Below, piece by piece: positions 1 through 14,660 of a stretch of DNA of 64,000 nt. The notes below the pieces were generated by a model. The model saw only the letters and a program-made list of their open reading frames with translations, ran no database searches and was not told the origin of the DNA. Every line of letters begins with the position of its first letter. Position 1 is the first letter of the stretch. The position numbers and the translations under genes were made by a program. This DNA comes from Liolophura sinensis (Eukaryota > Mollusca > Polyplacophora > Chitonida > Chitonidae), in assembly GCF_032854445.1 (NCBI RefSeq), contig NC_088300.1, positions 22,425,608 to 22,489,607 of the forward strand, given 5' to 3'.

Positions 1-87
1 TGCTGCATGTAGTGGAGACACATGTATGACTCAACTTACAAACACCAGCTGTGATATGTACTCCTATCAGTGTATGGGCGAATGACA

Positions 88-360
88 GGGTGTGCTCAGT
101 AGAAGTGTGCACCAGTCAGGTGTTTATACTCAGAGACAGAGAAGTGTGCACCAGATGTGCACTTAATAGTTTAACATGTGTTTAACATTTAAGATCAAGG
201 TGTGCTCAGTAAATGTGTGCACCAGTCAGGTGTTTATACTCATTGGTGTGACATGTGTATCATGTAAAGCCAGTTAAGAGGTACATGTATTGTAACACTA
301 TTAGGGTGTGCTCAGTAGAAGTGTGCACCAGTCAGTTGTGTATACTCAGAGAAGTCTGCA
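88..360 (+). repeat. Imperfect tandem repeat, about 108-bp unit
   Basis: The block TGTGCTCAGTAGAAGTGTGC followed by ACCAGTCAG occurs at 91, 201 and 307 with diverged spacers. About 2.5 copies. Confidence 0.7.
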
Positions 361-802
361 AAATTTCTTAACACTTACTGGTTTGATATGTGTATCAGGC
401 ACAGGTATTCTTAATGTACATGTTTCAAACTTCAGCTTTAATGTGTACATTTACAGATTTATTTCAGTATACAGGTACAATGAACTTTTCAGAATTAAAA
501 AAAAGTTATTCATTGATGGTTGAGGTGTACAGAAAATCGTGACATTTCCTGAAATCTGTCATAATGTAAAATCCAAATAGATACAAAAATGTGAGGTTAA
601 ACACAAACCTCAGAAAAAGTAAACAAAGTGACAGGCATTGAAAAACATGCCAGAGATAACCTTCATGAAAATTGTTATTTTTAAAGAAATTAGGGAGAGA
701 TTTTGTACAGCACATACCACTTGGGTAAAATACAAGCTAGTAGTATGTGTGTGCATGTACATACAACATAGTGGAAGCTACCAGAAGAACAAACCGTTTG
801 TT

Positions 803-844
803 GGGGGGGGGGGATAGGTGCTTGTGGGGGGGGGGGGGGGGGGG
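803..844 (+). repeat. Poly-G pair
   Basis: Runs of 11 G (803-813) and 19 G (826-844) separated by 12 bases. Able to form a G-quadruplex. Run lengths may be sequencing-sensitive. Confidence 0.9.
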
Positions 845-2365
845 CTGGTTTAGAGGTTTAGCCTATGGCAATTTACACTAGAGCATCTCTAACAGGTATC
901 CCTTCCCTTTAACACATCTGAACAAACACTGACTGCTAATTATACACCAGCTCACTTCCCAGGCCCAAGCCCATTTTCAGTTGTCGTGGCTATGCTGCTA
1001 TTACATATAAAATGACCACAGCCTCCTGAAAATATACTTCTCAATATATGCCCACTCTACTGACAGTTTGCTGACAGTTTTCAGTTGCCAACTGAAAGTT
1101 TAGAGATTTAAAGACATTCAACAACATTGAGCTTCATTATCACAGTTGCATTGCTATTCTCTAAGTGTCAGCATATGTTTTGTAATCATCACACATTTCT
1201 CTCTGTAAAATATATAGAAATCTTGCCTATCCATAGACAGTATATCATTTCCCCATAGGTACAGTAGCTGATGTGAGAAGTGCAGCTGAATGTTTTGCTG
1301 GATTATGTGTAGAGAGCTTGTTAAACAAAACACTTGCTATCACCAGTGTCTGTAGTCTCTGGTTGCACAGCGACACGGTGACAAATGTTCTCCTGGGTTA
1401 TCCATCTGTCTGACTTGATCGATACCTACCCTAAACAGATTACCTTTAGCAGCCGGGTAGTGGGTGAGGTGTAACTGAGTGCAAACACATGTTTCAGAAC
1501 CTTAGACATTCTATAATTACAAAAAGTCCAGAAATGTAGCCTTTGTTCGTCATACATGTGCATGTACAAGTATATGTACAGTTTTGCTGAGGTGGAGTAC
1601 ATGAAGTCTTATAGTAACATTAATGTTTTAAAATACGCAAAATATATATCATTTGCTCAGTCAAGTGCTGTCATGTATGGGATTATTAGTTTTCTGAACT
1701 GTAGTGATGTGAAAAAACTGTGACATCAGATAAATGAAAACATGGCTTAAGCCAGTATGTCTACAACAGTGTGTCGCCATGTTCCATCACACCTCAACTG
1801 GGATTTGGACAAAATGAAATCAGACACAAAATACAACTGATGACCCCCAAAAATTTATTTTTTGCCAAAAACTAAGCACTGCTTTAGACTTTTAAACTAT
1901 TCTGACATCACCCTGATGCGTCCACAGCATATATACATGTACTGTGCATGTACAATGGGTGAGTCCAGGTGAATGACCTACAAGTGCTCTCAGTAAACTG
2001 GAATAACCATACAGCACTGGTGAACATATGTCGCCTGCAGTCAGATTCCATCTCCATGCACAGCTCAAGTCATCAATCATACATTTATGATGTGTATCTA
2101 TATTTATATGTATCACTAGCCTTGAAAGGTGTGGGTGCTCTCTGAAAAGTACACACTAACACTGAACTCTAACATACAAGTATATGTACTTTCCCTCTGT
2201 AATGATACGCCTGTAGCATACTAAATAGGGTGCATGTACTGAACACAAATACAAGGAGTGGAATTCGACAATGGAAGGGACAGCACCCCCACTCACCAAC
2301 TTCATTATACAAACAATTCGAAGTGTGCCTAAAAATCACAGAAGCAGTCAGATGCACACACAAAC

Positions 2366-2369
<4 letters not shown>

Positions 2370-2410
<41 letters not shown>
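2370..2410. repeat. (TA)n microsatellite
   Basis: About 20 uninterrupted TA dinucleotides. Confidence 0.98.
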
Positions 2411-2411
<1 letters not shown>

Positions 2412-5400
2412 CTGTAGTTGTATTGAAACGAATTCAAATTTTTTTTGGTAAAAGCTACACAGATCACATCACCTCACAGAGTTAAAGCCTGAATGCCAAC
2501 ACTTACAAGAAATTGTATTTATGAAGTTTTGTTTAAGAGGTCTCTAGTCTGGATAATATGTAAATTTAGCACTGCTTGATTTTACCATGTATATGTATCA
2601 TCTAATTCCTTACAGTATACAGCGAGTAGAAATCCCATAAACCAACAAAACCTAGAAACCCTTCATCCTTCATGTGCACTGAACACATGATGTAAATAAA
2701 CATAAACAGACTTTGCATGATGGCCACTTGTCTGGTGTACAGGGACATGTACATTCATGGTTTATGAAGTCTCACTGAAGTGTTTGTCCAGTATTATCTG
2801 GACAGCATGCCTTCATTTACACATGTCAATCAAATGCCTGTATTTTATGTAGATAAAATTCATAGGTACATCAGCATGACTACATCGTAAAAATAATAAT
2901 CAGTTGTTGCAGGAGTTCAGCTGAAAGCAGGCATGTTTAAGGGCTTTTAAGGGGGCAAACATGGGTCATTACTAATTAGCTCATTGTGTTCAAAAACCAC
3001 GAAAACTGAGCACATTATTAATATAAATTTCAACTGAACAATAGAATTTAAAGAGTACAAATCTTCTGCAGTAAGTCAGGAGGTTCATCAGAGAGCTGCA
3101 TGATCAAGGACAGCAGTTATCTCCCTGTTCAGTCCAGTTTTCCTCCAGAAATATTCCTTAGTACATAAACTTAGTAGCACTTCATCAACCTGAATGTAGC
3201 ACAAGCTGGACCTCTAATTTTCATGACCATCTGTGTGCCCAGTCCCCTCTCCCCTTAAATAACCACCACCAAACACACCCAATCTATTTCAGGCCTCTAA
3301 TCATTTAAACAGGTGTGGCTGATGTGGTTGACACAAGACCATCTGAGGTCACTTACTGGCCCAAGGTCAAAGGTCACAGGTTGACCCAAAGGAAAAAGGT
3401 CACTGATTGTACTAAACGATTTAACCATCGTTTGCCAGCATTATACTATGTCATTGTACCAAGCATAAAATACATAACATGTTTCAATATTAAAGCCAGG
3501 TGCCACCTGGATGATGGCTTTATTTTGTTTCCTTTTTTTATTTTTTCCTTTTCTTTTTGTATCAAAGAATGCCATCAATATGTATCCTGATTAATCTTAG
3601 GTCATCTATGCTTTAGCCGGGAATAAGCCTTTAGCCACCTACATGTATACCACAAAGGCACAGCTACATGTACATGTATGGCGTTTATATTAGTAAAGCC
3701 ACTGCTGTGACAGCAATCTGAAAGCAATTTATCTGGAACCAGTGTTGTTGTAGGTATACATGTACACACCTACATACAGGGATTTGCAAGACTACATGAA
3801 CTGTGTATGTATTCACAGCAGGTTGAGGCCACATGTCAGTAAGGTGGTGTTTAAAACCATTAGTAACATTACACCTATAGTCTATACACCAGAGCTGCAT
3901 GTCAACCCCAAAATATAGACACATGTGAACAATCAGCCATAGTGTTCACAGGTCTACCGACTACAAGGAGGGTGTGCGCAAAACTGGTTTTACTTTTAGC
4001 TTTTTTTATTATGAGTTACATCTAAGCTGAAGAGTGTTTAACCTAGACACAAGGGAATGTGCAGGTGCGTGACAAAAACTTTACCTAGCTTTGCACACCA
4101 TGGCACTGGTGCTTTGCATAAAGTCCAGTACAACCCTGGCTACACATACATCTATAATGTAAGTTTACATGTACTTGTATGCCAATGACAATTAACACCT
4201 TTATTATAGAGTACATGAGTAGAAATTTATCTAAATAAGTACTTTAATTTCTGCAGTTCCGTAGCTGGGATAAACCATTATATACATGTAATAAGTCATT
4301 TACAATGTAGTGAGAGTTCATGGGCAACTGAACATGAAACAGCACGGATTTTAAACCTACATTAATTTAGTATCTTAGTAATCCAATCAGATACTGTCCA
4401 ATACACTAGACCTTTACAAGGTCAGAAGCCAAATGGCATACATGCAACAGGTTCCAAATATACACTGGAATATAATTTGTGATCAATTTTGTGTAAGAAG
4501 GTTACGGACATGAATATGTTTGTAAACAATAGAATTGGCCTGACAAGGTAAGTGAGGTGTGGACACGACTATAAACACTAAAGGCACTCAGTCAAAGAGA
4601 GACAGAGATACCTGGAGCTTCCCAGATGATCACATTACAAACCAGGATGGTGGCCAGATCATTAGGCTGTTGTGACAAACAAATTCCAATGTATGCTTCC
4701 AGCATAGCAGTTGTTGTTAACTACTGAAGCATTTAATAGACCTGTACCACTGTGTTTATTTTCTCACAAAAAGTACAAAACATATACAATGCATACATGT
4801 ATGATATGTTTTCATGGTTTTAAGGTGGTGCTTTTTCAGCTACACATAAATATGCTCATCTGGTTTGGGCATGCATATTTTCAGTGTAAGAACATGTCAC
4901 TTTATACATGTATGTATGTTCAATGGGTTGGGCATTAACTGCAAAGAAAAAACTCTAACATGAAATATATGTCAAATGAAAGACCCATTAAACACTGTCC
5001 AGAAAATAGTTCGATATATTTTTTTTAGGACTGTTCCAACCTACTGCCACTTAGTGGCCTTTTCATACCATATTAGGACCAGTGACATCACACCAGATTT
5101 TGACACTTTACAGACACAAATGGCTATGTTTCATCATTCAGAATATATACATACAGATGTATGAATGTATCCGCTGAATGGACCTTGAAACAAACTATTT
5201 CAAACAGAACATATGGATGTGACGTCAATACAGACCACCACAGTGTAAAACAAATATTACACGAACAAAGCTTTATTCCATACACTGTGTACAGATTCTG
5301 ACAAAGAATCCAGATTTATCAGCTTATCACGCTTAATCATGATGTTCAGTTTTAACGTGTTCTGGCACCCCAGATATGTAGGTGTAACTCTGTTTAAATA

Positions 5401-5430
5401 CAGCTAACATAGAAGTTTTCATTTACATGT

Positions 5431-5690
5431 ATTTATTTGATTGGAGTTCAACACCGTACTCAAGAATATTTCACTTATACGACGGTGGCCAACATTATGG
5501 TGGGAGGAAACGGGGCAGATCTCGGGGGAAACCCACAACCATCCACAGGTTGCAGACAGACTTTCCCACGTACGGCCGGAGAGGAAGCCATCATGAGCTG
5601 GACTTGAACTCACAGCGACCGCATTGGTGAGAGGCTCCTGGGTCCTAACGCTGCGCTAGCGTGCTAACCAAATGAGCCACGGAGGCCCCG
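5431..5690 (-). mobile_element. tRNA-derived SINE, near full length
   Basis: Head on the minus strand reads GGGGCCTCCGTGGCTCA, then an A-box-like TTAGCACGCTAGCG and a B-box-like GAGTTCAAGTCC. A conserved body follows (CCTCCCACCATAATG; TATAAGTGAAATATTCTTGA) and the element ends in AAATAAAT. It is the reference copy for the family in this window and sits in alpha-actinin intron 1. The family looks like SINEs found dispersed in mollusc genomes; a formal family name would need a Repbase/Dfam search. Confidence 0.85.
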
Positions 5691-8409
5691 CAGTTAACAC
5701 AGCACGGTAATAGCATAAATATTATACTCTAAAAATAATCAAGCAATAATATTACAAAGTAGTATTATTAATGCATTTTGTCTCTCTTTTCCTGTTAACG
5801 TGTTGATATATATGATACAGATTTTCTGCAATAACAATATCCAGTTACACTCTATCCCAAAAGACTTTACATAATATATATTATTCTGGGACATTCCAAT
5901 TACGTGCAACAGTGTGATCGATTGTCCCGTGGCAGGCTACAGGATCTAATGTAGTCAAGCATATTTATGTATGATCAAAGTGCTCTAAATTGACTAGGCT
6001 TTCTTATTTGATACCGTTTACGTGGGTGGGTCTATGGCTATACAGTTAGCCATCAGGAAAGAGAGGAGCTACGGACTGTATATACATGTATACAAGTACT
6101 GATGTATAAATGAGTGACAGTGAGTTAATATGTGTACTATGAATCTCTGTGTCACACGCATTCCTGAACACAAAAACTCAAATGACCCTCTGCAAAACAC
6201 AATTACATTTATTATCCATGAGAACGACATTAAACCAACAATTCACAGAGGCTTAAGAAAGACCAGCCTCAATTATTTATAAACAAGCAGACTGTATCTC
6301 TTTCTATCTGCTGTCCCTAACAGTGGATTACTCTGGTCACAGTTCTACCTGGAAAATAGCCACTATTAATCTGAACATATATATTAACACCATGCTCAGA
6401 CCCACATTTGTAACAGGTATTCAGTAAGCAGCCTCATGCCTCCAGGCTGAGATCTGACCTTCATTGACCTATTTCCTACACAAAAGCCAACCCTTTCCTC
6501 TTTCATACGCATATCCGGCCTGCTTCCCCAACACTGACAGTCTTTTGAACCAAGCCCCCAAAACACTTTATCATCACCTTTTATTCCCTCCTCTCATAGA
6601 AGAAGTACAAAGAGATGGCACAGATCTCAAGTGAATTTCACACATAAACCAGGATCCATGACCTTGTGAAATGTGACCAACTACTAATATTTGGGATTTC
6701 TGCAGCTTCTCTATGGTGAATCACACTCGATTTCATGTTTCCCCACCACCACCCCACACTTCATTTTATGTCCAGCATGAAGGGGATAGCGCAACGACTG
6801 GTTGAGGAGTATCATTCAAGTAACAAGGAGGCACATCACATACACCCTAAGGGTTCCTTCGTCGTCATATGACGATTGTTGAGCACAAGGTTAAACCCCA
6901 AGCACTCACTCACTCAATCATTTTATCTCCCACACTGGAATAATTATTTCCACTGTCAAAGAAGGCGACATCATCACAAAGTAATGACAGTAAAAAAAAA
7001 ACAATTGTTTTGCCTTCACCAATTTTGCAAAATATTCACAGTTACATGTATGGTGTATGTGCAGTCTTTGCTGCAATAATAACTGTATGTAACAGAGGCA
7101 TACATCTGGAACTGCACTGTGTAGGTCATGTCCAGTTCATGACAACCACCAGAAGCCATTAGGACAGGCAATCATTTCTTCAGGGTAACCTCCTCACCCT
7201 GGACACATTAAGAGCCTGATAGGAGAGGCCAGGGAGAGGGGAATCAATAGCCAGATTAAAAGACAGTTTACTGGCAATGAGTAGCCAGACAGCGCCCAAG
7301 AGTACAGCTCTATTCTTCTATACCTCTATGCCTACTGTTACCCCAGGCAAGGCTGACTTGGCTTAATCTCTGTGACAGAATTAGGCCAGTACCTAGAGGT
7401 GCATGGTTCTTAAATCTGCCCCACATCTCATTACACTGACTTACAACCACTTTCCTGATAGCAAATTCCAAAGCAACTTGCACTGATGATGAGATCCTGT
7501 TCAAGTCAAATTTGGTAACAATCACCTAAGATTTCACAACGAATAAACCTCAGATTCACACATAAAGCTCCATGGAGTCCCTTAGCGGGTCCCTAAAATT
7601 GTGTACCTTGGTTCACTGGATTAACAATACAGATATAATTCTTTAACCTTTACGCATGTTTGCAAGGTGTTTATGAAGCACATTCTGAGGGCATTGTTCT
7701 GCGTAAACTGATAAAATTATACTTTTTGTGAAGCCCTGAAATTGTCTCCATAATGAAATGAAAAAGCTACATAAATTGTTCATATGCAAACAGGTTGAGG
7801 AGTATGGGTACATGTACATTTCATGTTGCTGAAATGATTAAATCCACTAGATTTTTGGATGTGTAATGGTGCATTTTCAAATAAATATAGACAGAACACC
7901 TGTTGGTAACAACTGCTAAAAAGTTAAACATGTGTTGAGCAGCTCCTGGGAAATCACATGTATCTTTGCCAAGAAAACTCACACAGCTGCGCACCACCAA
8001 AATCTACCAGATCTCATTCAGCTTTAAAAGACATGTATATGTACATCTAAGCAGTAGCAAAGGGTTTTCAGTCATTCTACACAAAGCTTGATATCAAGAT
8101 TCAACACAACGCTTAATATCATACAAGTAACAGAGGAGCAAATGTTCCAGGCAAGTCCACTGTAACCAGCAAAACCCTCCTTAATGATTTGGAATGTCAA
8201 CTGCAGCTAACTTGGCAAAGTTCCATCAAATTTGTGAATGTTGATACATGCAGGGACACACCCACATGTACTGAACATTTTCAAAAGACACAGATGTAAA
8301 TGTACATATCTACTCTTACAAACCAGCGTTGTTGCTCATGGTTTGCAAAGCATGTTTGCTGCAACAGTATTAAAGATAAATTCAGATGTACAAAGATTTC
8401 CATGGGTAT

Positions 8410-8527
8410 TATTTCTTTATTTTATTGGTGTTGACTGTTTGACTGAAGAATATTTCACTTTATATACTACAGCGGCCAGAATTATGTTGGGGTACCGGTA
8501 CTCACAACCATCTGCAGCTTGCATCTT
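8410..8527 (-). mobile_element. SINE 3' fragment, diverged
   Basis: Matches only the tail half of the main SINE (ATTGGTGTTGAC; GAATATTTCACTT; GCGGCCAGAATTATG in plus orientation). The tRNA head is missing. Confidence 0.65.
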
Positions 8528-9520
8528 GGGATGTATCTGCAGGCTTTCAAATTTGTGGCTTTTTATTGAAATCAGCTTTCACACTGCCTAAGCAAAATCT
8601 AGGTGTGGTAATAACACACAACTGACATTTATAATCAAGACCCTGATGAATACATGAATACAACTCACACTCCCAGTCTTAAAAACAACATAGTAGGCCT
8701 GTATCCTGTATTAAGTGAATGGGTTACTCTATTGCAAAAACAACCACTGATACTGTACCACCAAAAAGAGACCTTACAAAATGTGTTTTTCGGTCTAAAC
8801 CATTTTTGAGTTTTCTTATCTACAGGTACATGTACCTAATAATTACATACAGCTACATGTGCATATACAAGTCTGTCACAGCATCAGTGTGTCATATTTC
8901 AAATACAAGCCAAATGAAAACACTGCTTGTTCCAGCATGACACACACATTGACATTCTCGGAATGTAGTCTGTATATACTGTGACCCTAGTGCCAAGCTG
9001 TTCTAGTTGCTTTTGGAAAACAGCCCTGTCTGTTAATTTTCCAGGCGTCAACAGGAGTAATTAGTGTTTAGCAATCAAAATGCAAATAACCCCACACTGT
9101 TAAAATACAGTAATTTCTCCACAAATTATGCCATCTCAATTTGGCCTGGCTTCCTGGTTTATTACGCATCATCCCTTATTTGCTCAGGAAACTACAACTC
9201 ATCTACAGTCCCCTTCATAATCCACGGGGACCAGACACTACTGGCTAAATAGAGTGATATATCAGAAGTAATGGTGCTACAAGGAGCAACTAGGGACTAG
9301 GAAAGCGTCTAAATATATTACAGACCAACTGATAAATACATGTACGATGGAATAGCGTCATCATAGGACATTTACTTTCACAAAGGGTGTACTTTAATAT
9401 ATACAACTACAGCAGGTACATGTAATCAGTTTTACTGCTCTCATTCTGATACATTTGCTCCAGATTTAAGAAAAACTTGGAGAAAAAGTAACCTGGGATC
9501 TGTTTCAATAACCAACGGAG

Positions 9521-9661
9521 TATTTTGTGCACAACGCCTTTCTAATATTTTGTGCACAAAGCCTTTCTAATATTTTGTGCACAAAGCCTTTCTAATATTT
9601 TGTGCATAAAGCCTTTCTAATATTTTGTGCACAAAGCCTTCCTAATATTTTATGCACATAA
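9521..9661 (+). repeat. 25-bp tandem array
   Basis: About 5.6 copies of TATTTTGTGCACAAAGCCTT plus TCTAA with only a few substitutions. Alpha-actinin intron 1. Confidence 0.9.
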
Positions 9662-12056
9662 CTACCATAAGCTAGCAAGCAGCATTGTAGACAAAAAAAC
9701 TGACATGGTACATGTACTGTCTTCTGTGTACATTATAACGAGGGCATCCAGGATTCTCACTAAGACATCACCTTCAACTTGCTCTCTGGTATCCATTTCT
9801 GCTACTGTGTAGATGTACTAATACACATTCCAGCCATAACACCAGATAAATGTTCCAAATGGGTTCATGTAAGTCTCATCACATGCCTACATGTACCTGA
9901 CCATTTCATGTATCCTGATCTCTCCAGGGATCATGTATGTGAGTAGCCTAATGTGTGCTTCAATCCAGACAAACCTCACATACACAACCAGGAAATCACC
10001 AAAATCACTGTCATGTTGTTTAGACATACATGTATGTTATCAAAAGACCAATGAAACCAAAGTTGAGAATTCCCTGCAACAAGACAGGTCTGCATCTCTT
10101 TCCAGATTAGAGATGTATACAGTGTAATGGTGAAAAAAAAACATACAAAGTAACATGTGTCATTTGTGAGTGAGTTTTTCAATACAATGAAACTTTAATG
10201 TATATGAAGATTCAGTGATGAATATGAAACTGTATTGTACATGTAGACTAATGATTCCATTTTTAATTTTTAACTGCATGTACGTACATGTCGATGTATA
10301 TGGCCTTGTCACCAACAAACTTGGCCTGCACATGAAAGGAATATTATTTGTTAAATCATAGTTCTTAGCCTGATTTTAACCTGTGAATGACAGGCAGAAT
10401 AAATGAGTGAAACCTTCCAAGTGTACAGCTTCAATGTAAATGTAACAAGTGTACTGTAAGGCTTTCCACACCTGGTCTTCTGAGGTGCATAACTGCATGT
10501 CAACCAGGCCCAGATATAAACCCCTAATTAGATCAGTCCTAGATAAGGGGCTGGGTGGTGAAAATATAATTGAGTGTGATTATGTCTGCAGACTTTCTCA
10601 GGCTGAGTTTGGCATGTCTAACAACATACATGTACATCGCTCAGGGCCCACTTTCACAAAACTTCGAGCATCAATGTTTCAAAACTTTTGTTACAAATCA
10701 CATCAATCACAGAGATTAGATATGCATATACACGCCATTTATAAATCATAATTTATACACTTATAAAAAGTGTCTGTCTTGGTGCAGACTACACAGCCCA
10801 TGCTTGAACACTGCCACAATATGTTTGGAATTCAGGTCTACATACTCTTGAAGAAATTCTTGTCACAGCTTAAATTTATACACTTATATTAGTCATGTGT
10901 GTAAATTTCATATTTCCATGACATTCATTAGCACAATGAGAGACATTTAACTTTACTGTTACCAAAAAATCAATCATTAAGTAACTTGACATATGTGAAA
11001 AGGACATTTAATTATCCACAACTAGGAATTCTTAATCATAAAGTTATAAATTCAAATGTGTCACTAAATTCTTATAACTGTGATACCCATTGGCAGACAA
11101 ATGGATTGGTTGCTTAGTGACAGTACCACTGCCTTGTCCAGCAAGGTGAAGGTTTGAACAGGAACATCTGTTCTAGTTCACATAAAATAACAAGAACAGT
11201 ACACAGAAAATCACTTTCATGACTTAAATTTAAGCCAGTTGTTTGACACACAGAGCCATAAGGCAGTCTGCACTGTTTGGTTTTCTCTCTTTAATGTCAT
11301 TGGACACTACAGAAGGGCAATTTATAACTAACAGTATTAATACAAGGGATTCATCTGGACATTTCACATTATGATGACATTGTTCAGTGGAAAATGTATG
11401 CTGATTTTGAACAGTTATCAGACCAGCTGTTGACATTGCCAGTGCAGGAAACTGTGCACTGAACAATGGGTGAATACTGAAGAGAATTATGACTACATAG
11501 TGATCATGCTCTCTATAAAGGCTTCATACACAAGGTTTCATTTCTCCACTGACTTGTACACGTCTTCATACATGTATAGCTTCTCACATCACTGCCTAAT
11601 CAGTCAACATCCCAATGAGATAAGATTTGGCTCAAGACTTTTTTTCTTTAACCACTGACAAAAAAGCCTGTGCTGCTATATCCCTCAATCTTTGTTCTGT
11701 TTACACAGTCACACACTGACAAGGTCAATTATCTATCAAGCTTTGTTTCAGAGGATTTCGTCCTGAAGGTGTTGTGACACAGACTAGGAGCTTAATGCTG
11801 AGTACTCTCTGTGGGAATTTCTGGCTTGTCATCACAGAAAGGCTCACTACACACCACATGACATAATCAGACAGAGAACTGAACTGACACTCGGTGCAGA
11901 AATAGAAATACTACTCACAGGTAAAAAAAAAAAGACGCTATCTATGACTGTGACACATCAAAAACACAGTTAACAAAGAACAAAAACCTCCTCAAATGAC
12001 TTTTTTGTCTCCCAGTGTTTTTAACCTTCTTTTAGCCTGTACTCCCCTTATTCATT

Positions 12057-12180
12057 TAATTCACTGGTTTTTTACATCTTACTTCAAAATATTCCACTTA
12101 TGACAGAGACCAACATTATGGGGACAGAAAACCTACAACAGCCAGAGAGAAACCCATGATCTGTGCTCTTAAACTCTCTC
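12057..12180 (-). mobile_element. SINE fragment, strongly diverged
   Basis: Retains the tail-half landmarks in degraded form (AATATTCCACTTATGAC; CCAACATTATGGGG). Old and truncated. Confidence 0.5.
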
Positions 12181-14561
12181 AACTCTCTCAAAGAGAAAAA
12201 CAAATAATAAATAAATAACTATAAAAGAGTAGAAACTAGATACTGTCATAAATTCAGTATAAGTTAACTTTCTAATCAATGATGATGGAGAAGAGACTAT
12301 ACTGTGATAAGTTCAGGAAATAGCAAAACTCAACAAATTATTATGCATGACGTTTTCTATCTCCTGCACAAAATCAGGCAAGGTCTAGTGCTCCGGGGCA
12401 CTGAGGGCTGGTATAACTAGGTCTGATCAAGCTCAGGGATGCACATGTATCCTGTTTTTAACAACCACAGATTTGATTAAGCACCTTGAATGACACATAC
12501 AGCTTCGTGTCCGTGGTTGGCAGCAAAGGAGAGGCTATCAGCATAATAAACTCACAGCTAAAGTCTTCATTAACAAGGCCAATCAGCCTATCTGGTTCAT
12601 CAGTAAAATAACTGTACATGCAGCTCACTGAGTGCTCAACATTAGAGGTCAGGGGTTCAATCTCATACATGTATACAGTGACAATGTATGCGTATTGTTG
12701 GTTTTCATAAATACACATTTCGAGCCTTTCACTTGAATACTGTGAAGTCGTCGAATAAATCAGTATATTTGGACCCATAATTAATAAACCTTAAAACACA
12801 AATGAATCACAACAAAGCAAAAAAATGAAATATGTAATTATTATTCCAAAGGATATTATATTATATAAACATATATACATATATATGTTTGTATAAAAAT
12901 TAGATGGACTGTAATGCATTATAAATGCAAGGCACCCATTCTACCATGGACAGCTGCACTGTAAACTTGTAGAGAAAACGCCTAACATTTGATCTTCGAT
13001 CTGAAGTAGGTAACAGTCAGATAGAGCTAGTGATTTATTTCTATTAAGATCCCAATTTGAGAAAGCTCACTTCATGAGTCAGGGAAAGAGCAAAGATTAT
13101 GTTGGAGTAGGCAGAATATTGCAGACATGTGTGCCAGAGTAGTTGTGGGGTGTGCAGTGGCAGATGGGAATGTGTATGTACTGTAGGTAAAGCTGTTTCA
13201 CTCCTACAGCTTCCCCGCAACACACAGTATGAGTGGTCTATCCATTTTTGGGCATACCGGTAATCCTACACATGTGTTCATTCGTCCATGTAGATTTCAC
13301 CACGTTTATTTCAGGCCAGTCACCGATCAAATCACTGCCTTAGCTTTATAGCAGTGAGATACCTTTGTGAGGACAAATAACTGGGCTTTTTCAACCTAAA
13401 TCTTGAAATTTACGCGCCAAAAGCAACACACAAAAAAGAAAAAAATGCTCTGCATAGCCCTGGACTATTGTATGTAACCACGGAAGTAGTCTGACAGCTT
13501 TTCAGGCTTAGAAAGGCTACTGGCTGAGCCGAGATGGAGCTAAAAATTAGGTCATGCGCGGCAGAAGAGAAGGTTCATATTACTACATTAGTTAAGGTCT
13601 GTACCATTCTTGTAGTGTTGGGCATACTGATAACACTGTGCTTGGCCTCTCTCACATAGTGGATCACATAAAACACAACCCGGGACACTTAATTAATGGA
13701 GAATACGTACTACAGTGCATAGAGTTGGCCTAGACTTCAATGGACTATATTTTTAAAATACAAATTTCAACCACAAGCCACTGTAAAAATGTTGACTTTT
13801 GTTCTCTGATAGAGGTCATTAACTTAATGTGGGACACCTGTGGGAAGCGATTTCACCATAATGCAGTTTGAAATTGTTACATTACGGAATTTAATAAACT
13901 GTACGCCAAAAAAAAAATGGCCATGGACTATAGATACATGTATCTTCAAACGTCTGTATACATGTCTGCCAAACAGAACTGCATAATTTATAATGCTGTT
14001 GGAAACAATAAAATTCTGGTGCTAAGGGCTGTATGGGCGCTATGTGCATATAGATTATCCAACACAACAGTGAATCGGCGAAAATTTACAGAGAGAACTG
14101 GGTGAAGATTTAGTGCAAGTGATAGAAGCAGGCTGACTGATAGATCTTCAACTGAACTGCTTTATATTATAATGCTACCACACGGTCACACTTTGATAAT
14201 AATACTCTCTCGGTCCCAGTAAGCCGCTTAAGAGATCGGACAAAAGGCACTTCACACCCAGACTTTTCTCTAGAATCACTCATAAATCTCTTCTACCCGA
14301 TCGTAATAGGGATCAAAGGGGCCGAAATCGTCTGACAGGCTTTTATTCGGGATTCTTGAGCGAGCCCATATTTGGCTCGTATGGTCACTATGGCTGCCGG
14401 ATGAAGCAGCGTATAGAACCGTGTCAATCTAACGTCAAATTCACCTTGAAAACAAAAAATCACCGACAAGTAGTTTTTCGATGAACGTGCGGGATATAAT
14501 TCACCCATGTTGGGATACATAATGAAGCGTGCGAAAGAGGAGTAATAGAAAAGCGTCCCAC

Positions 14562-14660
14562 CTTTTTCTGCTGTTTTTCCCAGGCAGGGTCTAGCAGTCC
14601 CTCCCTATCCCATTCTTCCTCGCCGTCCATGTAGCCATCGCTGTACTGTTCGTCAGACAT
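14562..14660 (-). CDS. ACTN: Alpha-actinin, first coding exon (partial gene)
   Basis: Alpha-actinin is an antiparallel dimer that cross-links actin filaments (Z-discs, dense bodies, adhesion sites). This exon encodes the 33-residue N-terminus that precedes the first calponin-homology domain. The diagnostic block is [13 protein letters not shown] at residues 21-33, preceded by an acidic [11 protein letters not shown] stretch, as in other animal alpha-actinins. The start ATG is at 14,660. The exon ends after the codon AAG, directly followed by a good donor (GTGGGA), so the intron is phase 0 and falls where the next exon should begin with TFTAWCNSHLRK. I did not find that next exon on the minus strand down to base 1, so intron 1 is probably longer than 14.5 kb and the rest of the gene lies left of the window. 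Identity is confident. Whether it is the only alpha-actinin gene cannot be seen. Confidence 0.9.

Larger units (their letters stand above)
1..14561 (-). other. Alpha-actinin intron 1 (continues beyond the left edge)
   Basis: No exon was recognised here on either strand. Open frames are short, lack family motifs and have no supporting splice sites. The stretch holds a 108-bp imperfect tandem repeat at the left edge, two poly-G runs near 803-844, a TA microsatellite at 2370-2410, SINE copies at 5431-5690, 8410-8527 and 12,057-12,180, and a 25-bp tandem array at 9521-9661. The palindrome TACATGTA recurs often (for example 3640, 3665, 3671, 4283). Long first introns often carry enhancers, but none can be identified from sequence alone. 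Confidence 0.6.

Noticed and set aside
9521..9661. CRISPR-like regular repeats
   Set aside because: Directly abutting 25-bp units with no spacers, in an animal intron; an ordinary tandem array.
14293..14520. 75-codon minus-strand frame just downstream of the alpha-actinin first exon as a possible second exon
   Set aside because: It does not encode the expected TFTAWCN start of the calponin-homology domain and shows no similarity to it.
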